Below, piece after piece: positions 1 to 11,530 of a stretch of DNA of 64,000 bases. The notes beneath the pieces are model-generated. The model was not told where the DNA came from. It did no database searches and saw nothing but the letters and a program-made list of their open reading frames with translations. The number at the start of each line of letters is the position of its first letter. Position 1 is the first letter of the stretch. Source of the DNA: Chrysoperla carnea (taxonomy: Eukaryota; Arthropoda; Insecta; Neuroptera; Chrysopidae); the NCBI RefSeq assembly GCF_905475395.1, contig NC_058339.1, forward strand, positions 38,449,172-38,513,171. Direction: 5' to 3'. The translations under genes were made by a program, and so were the position numbers.

Positions 1-1991
1 AGAGAAGGAATTCTTTTGGCAAAGAATTGATGTTTGCATTATTATCTTCATAATTTATGGTGACCTCAAATTATCAATCCCCCTTGAAATCGGGATAGAA
101 TAATACAGTTTCGGTTGTTTATAACGGTCTCTTCGTCTAGGTGACTAAATATTCTTCAGGATGGCAAGGACGATCTGTAGGTCCAGATAAACAACAAGTG
201 GAATATCACAACTGGGTCCCTAACATCTAGACCTACGGATCATCTTTGCCATCCTGAAGAATATTTCAATTTTGGTGTTTGTTTGGAGACATTTAAAACG
301 GTTCTTATATTAGTGATAAAATTTTTGTCTTTTTGATAAAAAATACTGAGCAAAGCTCGGTCATCCAGGTACTTATTATTATTATTATTCACCAAGGCAG
401 AAAGTAAATTAAATTACTCAAAATCATAACCACATTGAAATTGCCTTACATTATCATCAGTCGATTAAAATTTATTACAAAGCATCGTGAAAAACTAATT
501 ATTTTCCAAATGAAAAAATATAGAGAATTAAGAATAATTACATATTGTTTACAAAATCAATACATCAATAACAATAGCAATAATAATATTGAACATACCG
601 GATAGCAAATAAATAATTAGATATCCCCCATCCTTTTATCAATTATTGAGAAGATATATAGTGTACTTGGAAGTGTAAAGATTACAATTATATACTTCTT
701 TAAGTATCTCTTTTTTATCATATATTAAATTACATAATCTAATTATAAGCTAATTCAAACTCTGGTAACTATTCTTTTTTTCTTTCTAATAAAATATTCT
801 ACAACCTTGAGAGTTTTATACTAACCTTTTCCTAACACACACAATGATTATCATAAATTATTATAATAAAAGGCTTTAGAGCTGAAAAAAATTGACTGAA
901 AATGTAATCTTAATTTGATGTATGATACCTGTTACTGGCACTGGGTTATCGGTTTCCAACATTTATGGTTTAAATTATTAAAGCATGTTTTTTATGTGTT
1001 TTTTTTTTTTAAAGAAATTTATGATTTTAATCACGTGTTTAACAAATTCTATTAAAAAAATGTTTATCCGATTTCAAAGTTCATTTTGAGCAAATTTGAA
1101 CTTGGCAAAAACGTTGCCGCTACCTATAATTATTTCGGACTTACATTCTGGATATCAGCTTTGCAGAGGTCAACTTTAAAATTAAATGAACAACATCTCT
1201 TGAAGATATTTAAATATTCAACTGACAGTACTTTCGCCAGGGACTGGGCCTGATTACGACATGTTCAAAAACATACCCGTACCTTTAATTTTTTAAAATT
1301 ACTTTAAGCCAAATTTGTCTCGATTGTGTTTAAAATTATTATAACTCGTCATGATTACTCATTATTTTAATTTATAACCACATAATGCATCCCAAGAAAA
1401 TGTTGTAGTAAAACCCAATACCACACAAAATCCAATAAATACTTATGTATATTTCCTTAGAATGAAATGAAATTATGTAAATTTGATATTTAAATTTAAT
1501 ACCACAATATTCAACTTAATTATTGATTAAAACAATGAAATTTGAACCATTTCTCAACTTTGATAAGCATTTAATAATTGTATATAATTTTAATATGACT
1601 AATTATATTTATTATATGATAAGAAATGCATACCTTTTACAAAATCAAAAAAAAAAAAAATCCTCACAAAAAGTTCTAAAAATTTGTTTTTCTAAACACA
1701 ATCGTTTTTTTAAAGATTTACATTTGTGGATCCAAGACATCAAAACATTGACAGATATAGACTTCACTCTGTCACTCAAAACGTAAAATATTTTATTCCA
1801 TAAAAAGTTTTTGATACTGGGTTCAAAAAAATTATTTATGTTTAGTAAAACCATCATAATTCATAAAACTAATATTAATTTTATAATCATAATGTTTCTT
1901 TCTAAAAAAATAAAACCTAAAAAATTATAACGTGTTTATTTTTCAAAATACGAAAAAGGCGGGAAAATATTTCATTGAACCTTGATAAAAT
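1..1991. other. Noncoding stretch upstream of the coiled-coil gene
   Basis: AT-rich sequence with no reading frame that has the codon quality or splice context of a gene. The open frames near 1523-1857 on both strands run through homopolymer A and T tracts and look like chance. The only structured part is the hairpin at 148-265, listed separately. Confidence 0.6.
148..265. repeat. Near-perfect 36-base inverted repeat (hairpin)
   Basis: The left arm at 148-183 is the reverse complement of the right arm at 230-265, with a 46-base loop. Only three positions differ. Two of these are G-U wobbles when read as plus-strand RNA, so 35 of 36 positions could pair. The arms include AATATTCTTCAGGATGGCAA. 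It could be a small fold-back transposon relic or a hairpin RNA precursor; the sequence alone does not decide. Confidence 0.7.
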
Positions 1992-4900
1992 ATGTCATCG
2001 GTTGGAACAACAAAATTTCATTCATCACCAAAACGAATTCGGAAAAATATTATCAAAGTTTGTGATCAAAATTTTATTTATTTACTTTTTATTAATTGTA
2101 TTTATTTTTAAAATATTTTTGTTTTAGTCAAAGAAAAGTAGGGAACCAAGAGTTGAAAAATTTCGTGTTTGTCTCGAAAATTTACAAGGAAAAAATAGCC
2201 AAAATCCGTATTTGGTAATTATAAATATATTTCATTTAACATTTTTACAAATCCTTAAATTTTGTATCAAGCACGTTACGTTAAAAAAAAAAATTAAATG
2301 GAGCTTTCCCATTTCCTATTTGTAGATTACAGCACAAATTAGCACAAATTTTAAAAGTTGTTTTTGAGCGTTGTTTTAACGACTTTCACGTTAATTTAGC
2401 CATTTTTTAATTAAAAAACTTAGAAATAATAGGCTAATGTAACGATATTTTATTTTCGTTAAAAAGGAGCTTTACCTTTTACTATAGAACACTTTGTGTG
2501 TTGTACAAATCTACAAAGTAGTAAGAAATATTTTAATTACCAATTAAGTTACATCCTATTGGACGATAACCACTTCTTTAGATATTATCAATATTCAATT
2601 GATAAAACAGCGATCGAGAGCACTGTCGGTGAATAATAAAAATCCAGCACCATCATATTCAAGACCATTAATAATGAATCATAACAAACGTTCAACATCA
2701 GTGAATGCACGTAATCAGACAAAATCAAAACGGGCACCAAATTTAACATCACCCAGTGTTTATACGGGAGCGTTTACATCATTGGACGATGAAGTCACTA
2801 AATTAAGTTGGTCAAAAATTTTCCAACATCGTGCAGCGTATGCGCAAGGAAATGTTCTGGAAGCATGTGATCCATTACGCTCATTGCATTTTTTGATTGA
2901 AGAGTTTTGCTCGAAAATACAAGGGCATGTCAATTTAACCATTGGTAAATAATTTTTTTGATTCACACTTTTTACAATTTTCATTCAATTCATTGTTTTG
3001 TTTAGGCAATGGGATTCCCAATACTGACTTAGATCGCATGCTTACTAACATACGCGAGATAATGGTCCGAATACCTCAAAACTTTAATTCTGCGGATACA
3101 AAGGGCGTATGTTTAGTGTGTCATAAGGTAAGCAACTATCTTTTTTTTATCGGAATATAGAGTTTTTTGTATTTATCTGAGAAATTTTGAAATATGGCAT
3201 AAAATCAGATTTGAGAAAAGTTTAATTTTTTATCAAAAGGTAGAAGGTTTTCAATAAAATTTTATTTATCTCTAGTTACGAACGAAATGTGAAGATAAAT
3301 TTGCTCAAACAAGTAATGGAAAATTGAAACCTCGAACCAAAACAATAAATCGACAAGTTCAAACCACAAATAGCAACGGCAAACGTGCAAATACAGCTGT
3401 TACCCAAGTAAATTTATTTGAAAGGCAATTTGAATCAAAAGTTAAAGTGATTGAGGAAAAGCATAAATATTTGGAAGATGAAATTACCCAATTAAAAGAC
3501 GAGAATCAACGATTACAAAATGTGCTAACAAGAGAACGCGAAGAACTTAATCATCTGCGGGCTGAAATTACTATCAACGAAAAGGTATACATTTTCAAGT
3601 ATTTTTCCCGGTTCGATAGACCATGAAAAATTATCATAGAATAAAAACACTTGAAAAATTTGCATTTTCAACTACGGTTTTGAACTTAATTATCCAGTCA
3701 AATTAGTCCATAAAATATAAGTAAGGTTAAAAAAATTGCCATAGAGCTAAAAATTGGTATGAATGTTCAGAATACTATTATAAATGAATTGTGAAAAGTC
3801 CCCATCAATCAATCCCCCTTGTGCAAAAAATTTTATTGAGGGAGGAAGTTTGCAAAAATAGGTTTTTCGCGTTTTTCAGCAAAACGATGAATTTCATAGC
3901 AAAAATAGTTCAGACAAAAATTATAGATAATCCGATTCTCTACCAAAAGTGTCTCTACACCTTTTTTCATTAGTATTGCCATTTTCGAGATATAGCGGTT
4001 AAAAGAATTTAACAAACTATTTTTTTCGTAATACATTTTTGAACCGTTACACAAGTAAAAATATGAGAACTTATTTTTGATAGAGAGAGATTTGAGAACT
4101 TCGACGGATCATTTTAATTATTTTGACTAAATCAAATTCTTTTGTTCTTAATTGAATATTTTTTCTAGGATTATCAAGAAGAAAAATCAAAATTTCTTAA
4201 AGAAATTTTTTCATTAGCCGAACAAATTAAAAACATGAAAGAACTTGAAGAAAGATTAGACGAAATGAAAGATTTAAAGAAACAAATAAATGAATTACAA
4301 TTACATAATAAAATTTTAGAACGTGAATTGGAACAAGCAAATAAAGAAACAATACAAGCACAATTAAAATATGAAAAAATGTGTGTAATTATTGAAAATC
4401 GTGAAAAACAATTAGTAAAATTACATCAAGAATTTCTCAATATACAAGAACTTGTTAATTCAAATAATCATTTAGAACAAATTGAAACGTCCTCACCATC
4501 TAATCATCACGATGGAAGTAAGTTACTTCAAAATGATTTTTTATATTTTTTACACCAAAAAAAAAAACAAAAAATAAAATTTAGCCCATGATACTCGCTG
4601 ATAATCTAACTTAAGGGATGAGAAGTGAGGTCAAGGAAAATGAGTGCTATAACATGGAAGTCTTTGTTTTTAGAGTTGAAATTGCTCAGCAAAGAGGGCG
4701 GGTATCTGCAAGGACTAGTCTGTTGAAGAGAGCTAAAAATAATGTTTGCAGAGACATCTGTTTGTCATGATAGTAATTATTAATGTTTCGGAACTCTTAA
4801 TAACACTGTTAACATAACCTAAGAATATAGTGTGTGAAACATGTGCTGTATAAAATGTCATAATTGATAATTGTGTTAAATATAATAAATATTAATTCTT

Positions 4901-7900
4901 CTTAATAATACAGTGTTTAAGTGGTTTATTTTAACCTGGGTAACCCCAAATGCAACAGGTTATGGGCCCAGATCGCGTAGATTCCTAGATTGCTCAGGTT
5001 TCGTGATATTAATAAACATTAATAAACAGTATTAAGTTTTAAGAAGAAAATGGCCGTAAACTATTTAACTAGTGTACCGCGTCTAACGGGTCGAGACAAT
5101 TACCAAGATTGGGCATTTGCAGTCGAAAATGTTTTCGTTTTAGAAGGACTAACAAAGTGTATTGATGGTAGTGAAACGGATACAACACTAGTTGGAAAAG
5201 CTAAAGCAAAGTTGATTTTAACTCTGGATTCCTCCTTGTACTTGCATGTCAAAGATGCAACAACAGCTAAGGATGTTTGGGATCGACTTAAAAAACTTTA
5301 TGAAGATAGTGGTTTTTCCAGAAAAATAGGTTTGTTACGAACATTAATATCGTTACGGTTAGAAAACAGTGATTCAATGGAAATTTACATCAATCAAGTA
5401 ATCGAAACAGCACAAAAATTGAACAGAACAGGTTTCAAGATTAGTGATGAATGGGTAGGGTCGCTTCTCCTAGCGGGACTCTCTGAAAAGTACATGCCAA
5501 TGATTCTAGCTATCGAACATTCTGGAATCGACATTACCACTGATGTAATCAAATCCAAGTTACTTGATATGAATCTGGATAGTGCTGAGAGTAAAGCAGC
5601 AGCTTTTGTGACCAAACACAACTTCAAAAAACAAATAAAATATGGAAACACGGGTTCCGGTTCTGTGAGTAATTATAAAGATAAAAATAATATTACTTGT
5701 TTTAAATGTAAAAAGAAAGGTCATTTTATGAATAAATGTCCAAATAATAATAAAGAAAATGATAAATGCAATAAAAAAGTGAGCGGTAATGCTTTTAGTG
5801 CTACTTTTTTAAGCGGTAATTTTAAAAATACTGATTTTTACATTGATTCTGGTTGTAGCACACATTTGACCGCTAGAAAAGATTGGCTGTCAAATATTAG
5901 TGAAGAAAAGTTACCAAAAATAACAGTTGCAAACAACAGTTCGTTACCAGTGGAATGTGCAGGCGATATAGAAATTACCACTTTTGTTAATAAAAACAAG
6001 CATGATGTAACTATAAACAATGTCCAGTTTGTTCCAGGCTTAACAACAAATCTGTTGTCAGTATCGCAGCTAATCAAGAATGGTAACGAGATTATTTTTC
6101 ACGACAAAGGTTGCGATATATACAATAAAAAACGCACATTAATTGCAACAGCTATCCTAACGAATAATGTATATCGGTTGATTTTTAAGCCAAAAATGCA
6201 GTTTTTTTCACTGGCAGCAGCTGCAATGACTAGTGAGACATGGCATAGAAGATTCGGGCATATAAATTATAAAGATCTCAATCTAATGAAAAATGGCATA
6301 GTTAATGGGATGAATTGTAAGGATTCTGATAAAAATATTATATGCGAGGTCTGTTGTGAAGGAAAGCAGGCAAGATTGCCATTCAATCACAAAGGCAACA
6401 GGGCGTCTACCGCACTAGAGGTTGTTCATGCAGATCTTTGCGGTCCCATGGAAACAACATCAATAGGTGGGTCAAAGTATTTTTTTATCCTTGAAGACGA
6501 TTACACAAAAATGAGTTTTGTTTATTTTCAAAAAAGTAAAGATGAAACAGTTGAAAATTTTAAAAAATTCAAGTATTTTGTTGAAAACCAAAAAGAAACA
6601 AAAATTAAGATTTTTCGAACAGATGGTGGTGGAGAGTTCTGCAGCAAAGATTTCGAGAACTTTCTGATAAAAAATGGAATTATACATCAGAAAACTAATG
6701 CATATTCTCCGCAACAAAATGGTACAGCCGAACGCTTAAACCGCACGATCGTTGAGAAAGCTAGATGTTTACTTTTTGATGCTAAGTTGGACAAAACTTT
6801 CTGGGCAGAGGCAGTAAACACTGCAGTATATCTGCGAAATCGTTCTGTAGTCGCAAGTTTAAAAAAGACTCCAATTGAGATGTGGACTAACCAAAAACCA
6901 GAAGTTAGTAACTTAAGGATATTTGGAAGTGAGGTCATGATGCACATCCCCAAAGAGAAACGTTTAAAATGGGATAAAAAATCGAAGAAAACAATTTTAG
7001 TTGGCTTTAGCGAAAACATCAAGGGTTTTCGGCTATATGATCCAGAAACAAAAAAAGTAATAATTAGTAGAGACGTCATTATAAATGAAAAACTGAATAA
7101 AAAAGATGATATAATTATATACTCGGAATTATCAGATTCAGTGGGAGAATCTAATCAAACACTTTCAGATTCTGAAGAAGTGGAGAGTTTAAATATGTCA
7201 GAAGAAAGTAATGCCAGTCAGGATGCTGATTTTGTACCGGATGTTGTAATTGAAGACCCCACTACTAACAGAAGATCGGAGAGACAGCGAAAACCAAAAA
7301 AATTCGATGACTATGTTACCTATCTATGCTTAGACAACGATGGTGATCCAGTGTCCGTAGAAGACGCAATGTCACGGCCGGATTGTAAACATTGGATGGC
7401 AGCGATGGAGGATGAACTACAGTCATTTGAAAAGAACGGAGCATGGGAGATCGCTGATATTCCTAACAGTGGTTGTGTAGTGAAGTGCAAATGGGTTTTT
7501 AAAAGAAAGAGTGATATCTCTGGTAAAGTGCGATATCGTGCAAGATTAGTGGCAAAAGGGTTTACCCAAAAACAGGGTATTGATTTCGATGAGACTTTTT
7601 CACCTGTTGTAAGGCATTCTACTTTAAGACTTTTATTTTCACTTTCAGCGAAATTAAATTTAAACATTTTTCATCTTGATGTTGCAACGGCATTTTTGAA
7701 CGGTGATTTAAAAGAAAACGTTTTCATGATGATACCGGAAGGTTTACAATTAAAAGATAGTAATAATAAAGTTTTGAAACTCAAAAAGGCAATTTATGGT
7801 TTGAAACAATCTTCACGTTCATGGCATGAAAAAGTAGATGATTTTCTTAGTAATTTGAATTATAAAAAATCCGATTTAGAGCCTTGTTTGTACACCAAGA

Positions 7901-9799
7901 TGAAAGATGGTTTGAAAACTATTGTTTGTATTTATGTAGACGATTTTTTTGTTTTTACTAACGATGAAATTGAGTCAAATAATTTGAAATTGCAATTAAG
8001 TAAAGCTTTTGAAATTAAAGATTTAGGCGAAATAAAAAATTGTTTGGGAATGAGAATAAATATAGACAAAAGTAATGGTACGATAACATTAGATCAAAAG
8101 TCATATGTGGATCAATTGTTAAAAAGATTCCACATGACAGATTCTAAAAATATCAATACTCCAATGGAGATAGGTCTTAGTTTAGATAGGGAAAATGATA
8201 ATTACACTGAAGTACCCTATCAACAACTTATAGGCAGTCTTATGTATTTGTCTGTCTTGACCAGACCTGATATCTCGTTCGCCGTGAGTTATCTCAGTCA
8301 ATTCAACAATTGTCATACAGAAACGCATTGGAAGCATGCTAAACGTATATTGAGATACTTACGTGGAACGAGAGATTATGGCTTAAAATTTACCAAAGAT
8401 GATAAATATTTACAGGGTTTTGTTGATGCCACTTGGGGCAGTAATACATATGACAGAAAATCCTATACAGGTTTTTGTTTTCTTTTTTCTAATGGTCCAA
8501 TCGCTTGGGAAAGCAGAAAACAAAATACTGTAGCTTTGTCCAGCACTGAGGCCGAGTATGTGGCTATTTCAGAGGCTGCCAAGGAAGCAATTTATTTAAG
8601 AGGACTATTATGTGAATTAATTGGTATTGAAAATTGTTTAACTTTGTATAATGACAATATGGGCGCACAAAAATTGTCAATTAATCCGATTATTAATAAG
8701 CGCAGTAAACATATTGACATTAAACATCATTATATTAGAGAAGTAGTAGCTAAAGGACATATCAAGTTAGAATATTTAAAAACGGAAGATATGCCAGCTG
8801 ATGTGTTGACAAAAAGTTTGTGTTCTAGTAAGCACAATAAGTTTATTAGAAAATTGGGTATTGTTAAAATTAATTAATGTATGCTTTTTTGTCTAACATT
8901 CTTTTTAGCTAGTGGGAGTGTTGAAGAGAGCTAAAAATAATGTTTGCAGAGACATCTGTTTGTCATGATAGTAATTATTAATGTTTCGGAACTCTTAATA
9001 ACACTGTTAACATAACCTAAGAATATAGTGTGTGAAACATGTGCTGTATAAAATGTCATAATTGATAATTGTGTTAAATATAATAAATATTAATTCTTCT
9101 TAATAATACAGTGTTTAAGTGGTTTATTTTAACCTGGGTAACCCCAAATGCAACATAGTCTAGGCTCTAGGTTTTGAAATCCAAATAGTCAACTTTGAAG
9201 TTATAGAGGTCGCAATTACGTATGCTATCAGAGAGTATAGGTAAAATTGAATAACTTCTCTTAATGCTGTACTTTGAATCATTCCCTGTTTTTTGCAAAG
9301 CTCTTTACTTTCTGGGTGAATATTTCCAAAATGTACAATTATACAAGATAAGTACGGTAGCCGCGTAAATATTTTGCTTAAAATGTAGCTAGCCGTTTCA
9401 GAGATATTGAATAAACCATGTTATCCATTCGACACTCCTGTGACCGAAAGTTATGAAGCTTTTATAATTTTATTTATTAATTTATTTAAACGGACTTGGC
9501 AGTCCAATTACAATGAGAAATAATTTTACATTTAATATATTTTTGGTACAGTAATTTCGGAATCATGGGGTTTAATAAGTAATATACCAACTCAAGACAA
9601 TAGCATCAATTCAAGTCATATGGAAACAACACCATTACCAACCCGATCACTAAAAAGACGAGATAGGCGAAAAAGTGAAGAAACTGTAACAGTGTGTAAT
9701 AATACCAAGAAATTTTTAGAATTACCATCGGATATATCAACCACAAGTAGCCAAATTACAAATTGTTCAGATCGTTATGTAAATCATAGACAAAAATGA
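1992..9799 (+). CDS. Coiled-coil protein of unknown function, seven coding exons
   Basis: Exons by splice signals: 1992-2057, 2128-2214, 2611-2944, 3006-3127, 3276-3584, 4169-4517 and 9552-9799, with stop TAA-free phase joining throughout and the TGA stop at 9797-9799. They join in phase into 504 residues. The N-terminus is basic and serine-rich. A middle region (about residues 90-200) holds a predicted globular stretch around WSKIFQHRAAYAQG and a VCLVCHK motif. Residues about 250-425 are rich in E, K, L and Q with heptad-like spacing, so a coiled coil. The C-terminus is polar with a basic LKRRDRRK patch. I do not recognise the family; a centrosomal, ciliary or cytoskeletal role is only a guess from the coiled coil. 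The last intron (4518-9551) is about 5 kb because a copia element sits in it; without the element it would be about 0.6 kb. The first donor (AAA then GTTTGT) is weak, so exon 1 is the least certain. Confidence 0.72.
4721..4957 (+). repeat. 5' LTR of the copia element
   Basis: A 237-base repeat starting TGTTGAAGAG and ending CAAATGCAACA. It is identical, as read by eye, to 8919-9155. It is preceded by TAGTC (4716-4720), which recurs right after the 3' LTR. It contains a TATAAA near 4849 and AATAAA-like signals. The bases just after it (4958-4971, GGTTATGGGCCCAG) match the initiator tRNA-Met internal primer site known from Drosophila copia. Confidence 0.93.
5050..8877 (+). CDS. Copia-type Gag-Pol polyprotein
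   Basis: A single 1275-residue frame, as usual for copia elements, which express Gag and Pol from one ORF. Landmarks: a Gag region with UBN2-like sequence at about 1-210; a CCHC zinc knuckle CFKCKKKGHFMNKC at about 217; an aspartic protease motif DSGCSTH at about 266; a pre-integrase H-C region from about 398 (WHRRFGH); integrase core from about 460 with DDYTK, RTDGGGEF and NGTAERLNR; reverse transcriptase from about 810 (CKWVFKRK) with YVDD at about 962; and RNase H with DATWGSN and SSTEAEYVA at about 1126-1170. The ATG lies in AAGAAAATGG soon after the primer site. Expression would depend on the LTR promoter, though the sense orientation means host read-through also covers it. Confidence 0.95.
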   Translation: MAVNYLTSVPRLTGRDNYQDWAFAVENVFVLEGLTKCIDGSETDTTLVGKAKAKLILTLDSSLYLHVKDATTAKDVWDRLKKLYEDSGFSRKIGLLRTLISLRLENSDSMEIYINQVIETAQKLNRTGFKISDEWVGSLLLAGLSEKYMPMILAIEHSGIDITTDVIKSKLLDMNLDSAESKAAAFVTKHNFKKQIKYGNTGSGSVSNYKDKNNITCFKCKKKGHFMNKCPNNNKENDKCNKKVSGNAFSATFLSGNFKNTDFYIDSGCSTHLTARKDWLSNISEEKLPKITVANNSSLPVECAGDIEITTFVNKNKHDVTINNVQFVPGLTTNLLSVSQLIKNGNEIIFHDKGCDIYNKKRTLIATAILTNNVYRLIFKPKMQFFSLAAAAMTSETWHRRFGHINYKDLNLMKNGIVNGMNCKDSDKNIICEVCCEGKQARLPFNHKGNRASTALEVVHADLCGPMETTSIGGSKYFFILEDDYTKMSFVYFQKSKDETVENFKKFKYFVENQKETKIKIFRTDGGGEFCSKDFENFLIKNGIIHQKTNAYSPQQNGTAERLNRTIVEKARCLLFDAKLDKTFWAEAVNTAVYLRNRSVVASLKKTPIEMWTNQKPEVSNLRIFGSEVMMHIPKEKRLKWDKKSKKTILVGFSENIKGFRLYDPETKKVIISRDVIINEKLNKKDDIIIYSELSDSVGESNQTLSDSEEVESLNMSEESNASQDADFVPDVVIEDPTTNRRSERQRKPKKFDDYVTYLCLDNDGDPVSVEDAMSRPDCKHWMAAMEDELQSFEKNGAWEIADIPNSGCVVKCKWVFKRKSDISGKVRYRARLVAKGFTQKQGIDFDETFSPVVRHSTLRLLFSLSAKLNLNIFHLDVATAFLNGDLKENVFMMIPEGLQLKDSNNKVLKLKKAIYGLKQSSRSWHEKVDDFLSNLNYKKSDLEPCLYTKMKDGLKTIVCIYVDDFFVFTNDEIESNNLKLQLSKAFEIKDLGEIKNCLGMRINIDKSNGTITLDQKSYVDQLLKRFHMTDSKNINTPMEIGLSLDRENDNYTEVPYQQLIGSLMYLSVLTRPDISFAVSYLSQFNNCHTETHWKHAKRILRYLRGTRDYGLKFTKDDKYLQGFVDATWGSNTYDRKSYTGFCFLFSNGPIAWESRKQNTVALSSTEAEYVAISEAAKEAIYLRGLLCELIGIENCLTLYNDNMGAQKLSINPIINKRSKHIDIKHHYIREVVAKGHIKLEYLKTEDMPADVLTKSLCSSKHNKFIRKLGIVKIN
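8919..9155 (+). repeat. 3' LTR of the copia element
   Basis: A 237-base direct repeat of 4721-4957 with no difference seen by eye. It follows the polypurine tract at 8911-8918 and is followed by the target duplication TAGTC (9156-9160). Confidence 0.93.
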
Positions 9800-10875
9800 T
9801 TAAAAATAACTAGTTATGAGAAATAGAATCATCGTAATTATTATGAAAGACTTGAATTTCTATAAAAGAGTTTAAGTTTCAAAATCAATAAATTTAGAAA
9901 AGAGCGACTTTTTAAAAACGAATTATGATTGGTAACTATTCAGAACACAATTTCCTCTGAGGTCACTATATAATTTTGGAAGGGTCTACTTACTAACGAA
10001 ATCTGGTATTTTACAGGTCTATTTTTAAAGCTAAAGAATAGAAATAAAGATAATACCTATTTATGAAAAAAATATATTTTTATGGAACTGGAGCAAATTG
10101 ACCGTTGTTATTTTCATTCTCTCTTTAAGTTTCTTTTGACAAAGTTCACTGAAACTCTTAAAATTAGAATTGTAAAACACTAGCATTTAGATCCCTTCAA
10201 AAGATATTAAATTCTGTCAAGTTATAGACCCTTTTATAATGTATTTAAGACCTTGTTATTAGGTATCATCTCTCTAAAAAATATCAATTAGTGGCCCTTC
10301 TGCATCTACAGTTAAGGTCACTATTTTTTTATTGTTTTGAATATCTAATTTGAATTTGATGCTTAAGTCCCTTAATTTTCAAGTCTTCCAATTAAAAATT
10401 TTTTGAAAAAGGATTTATTTGAAGTTTTTGTTACAAACAAGAAATTTTATGCAATTGTGATTTATTTGTAATTTACAATTTTGTTTTTTTAAATAAATGA
10501 TTTAATATAATTGGGTACACTCACAATTATTTTTAAATATTAAAAATTTCATTTAATGTAGGTATTTATTTGAAAAGATTGAATTTGCAGGATTTTCCTT
10601 CATTTAAATATGATATGTTAATGTTTATAAATAAAACTTAAGAGTTAATTTTAAATTGCAATAACTTTTTATAATTTCTTAATAATTATATTATCGAGTA
10701 AAAAATAAACAATATTGTTTTGATTTAGATATTTTAATTCTCTGTTTGGCTACTTAGAGTACTCGTTTAATTTATTGAGCGATCTACTAGCTTTGAATTT
10801 ACGATTTGGGACAACTTATTAAAAACAATTTTTACCTGAACCAAAAGATGTATCTTAATTAAAGAGAATTTGAAA

Positions 10876-10945
10876 AAATACACTCGAGCCCGGACTTCTT
10901 GGATTCATGTCAAGCGCCCTACCAGTTAGGTTATTCGAGTTCTAG
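10876..10945 (-). pseudogene. tRNA-like pol III relic (tRNA pseudogene or SINE head)
   Basis: On the minus strand TAACCTAACTGG fits the A-box consensus with one mismatch. GGCTCGAGT fits the core of the B box 31 bases later, and a run of six T follows at once, as a pol III terminator would. An anticodon-like arm CTTG/CAAG with a seven-base loop is present, but position 33 is not T and the T and acceptor stems do not close. It is therefore not a working tRNA. It could be a decayed tRNA copy or the head of a SINE. Confidence 0.5.
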
Positions 10946-11309
10946 ACATGAATGCAATTTTTTCAACTCAATGAATTTTTTTTAATTTGTTTATCCACTT
11001 ATTTATTATTATTACTTATTGTTGTTGTTTACTTTAATGTTGTAGTTGTATTACGAAATTATTATGTTTTAAAACGATAACGATCCTATAACTTCGGATC
11101 GTAACAATATTGTGATATATTATGCGGCCGGTTATTTTTGAATTTAATATACTTTAATAGTTAATTAAATGTCATAGTCAATTATTGAAGAAAGAGCGAC
11201 TTTAGAATCATTATTTTTTAATATTAATTTTAACGTGAGGTTTAAAGACAATAAAAAATTAGCAATTCCTTAAATTTTTTAATTTATCACAAAGTATGTT
11301 TATAAAATT

Positions 11310-11530
11310 TAAAAAAACTCCGATAAATGCGATTTTTTCCTTTTCACTTTCTCCAAACTGAACCCATTTTCTTGAAACATAATTAAGAACACTCTCGATT
11401 TAATTATACCTTTCAAACAAACAAACAAAAATCAAAATCAGTTCATCCGTTTGAAAGCTAAGATGCCACAGACAGACACACATAGCAGTTAAACTTATAA
11501 CACACTCCTTTTTGCTTCAGGGATTAAAAA
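11310..11530 (+). repeat. Interspersed repeat family B, copy 1
   Basis: Shares ordered blocks with 37105-37360 and 56490-56845: AAAAAACTCCGA at one end, CTCCAAACTGAAC, ACCTTTCAAACAAA, a segment ending CACAGACAGACA, and in copies 1 and 3 an ending of the CTCTTTTTGCGTCGGG type followed by TTAAAAA. It is probably a piece of a transposable element; the class is not clear. Confidence 0.6.

Larger units (their letters stand above)
4721..9155 (+). mobile_element. Ty1/copia LTR retrotransposon, looks whole, very young
   Basis: A 4435-bp element in sense orientation inside the last intron of the coiled-coil gene. Parts in order: 5' LTR (4721-4957), tRNA-iMet-type primer site (4958-4971), one long gag-pol frame (5050-8877), polypurine tract AGTGGGAG (8911-8918) and 3' LTR (8919-9155). 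The flanking 5-base target duplication is TAGTC on both sides. The LTRs are identical and I saw no break in the coding frame, so insertion is recent on an evolutionary scale. The domain order protease, integrase, reverse transcriptase, RNase H is diagnostic of the copia superfamily. Confidence 0.96.

Noticed and set aside
1523-1857. Overlapping frames on both strands
   Set aside because: Both run through poly-A/T tracts and have no codon quality.
6472-7667. Minus-strand frames inside the copia element
   Set aside because: Shadows of the gag-pol frame.
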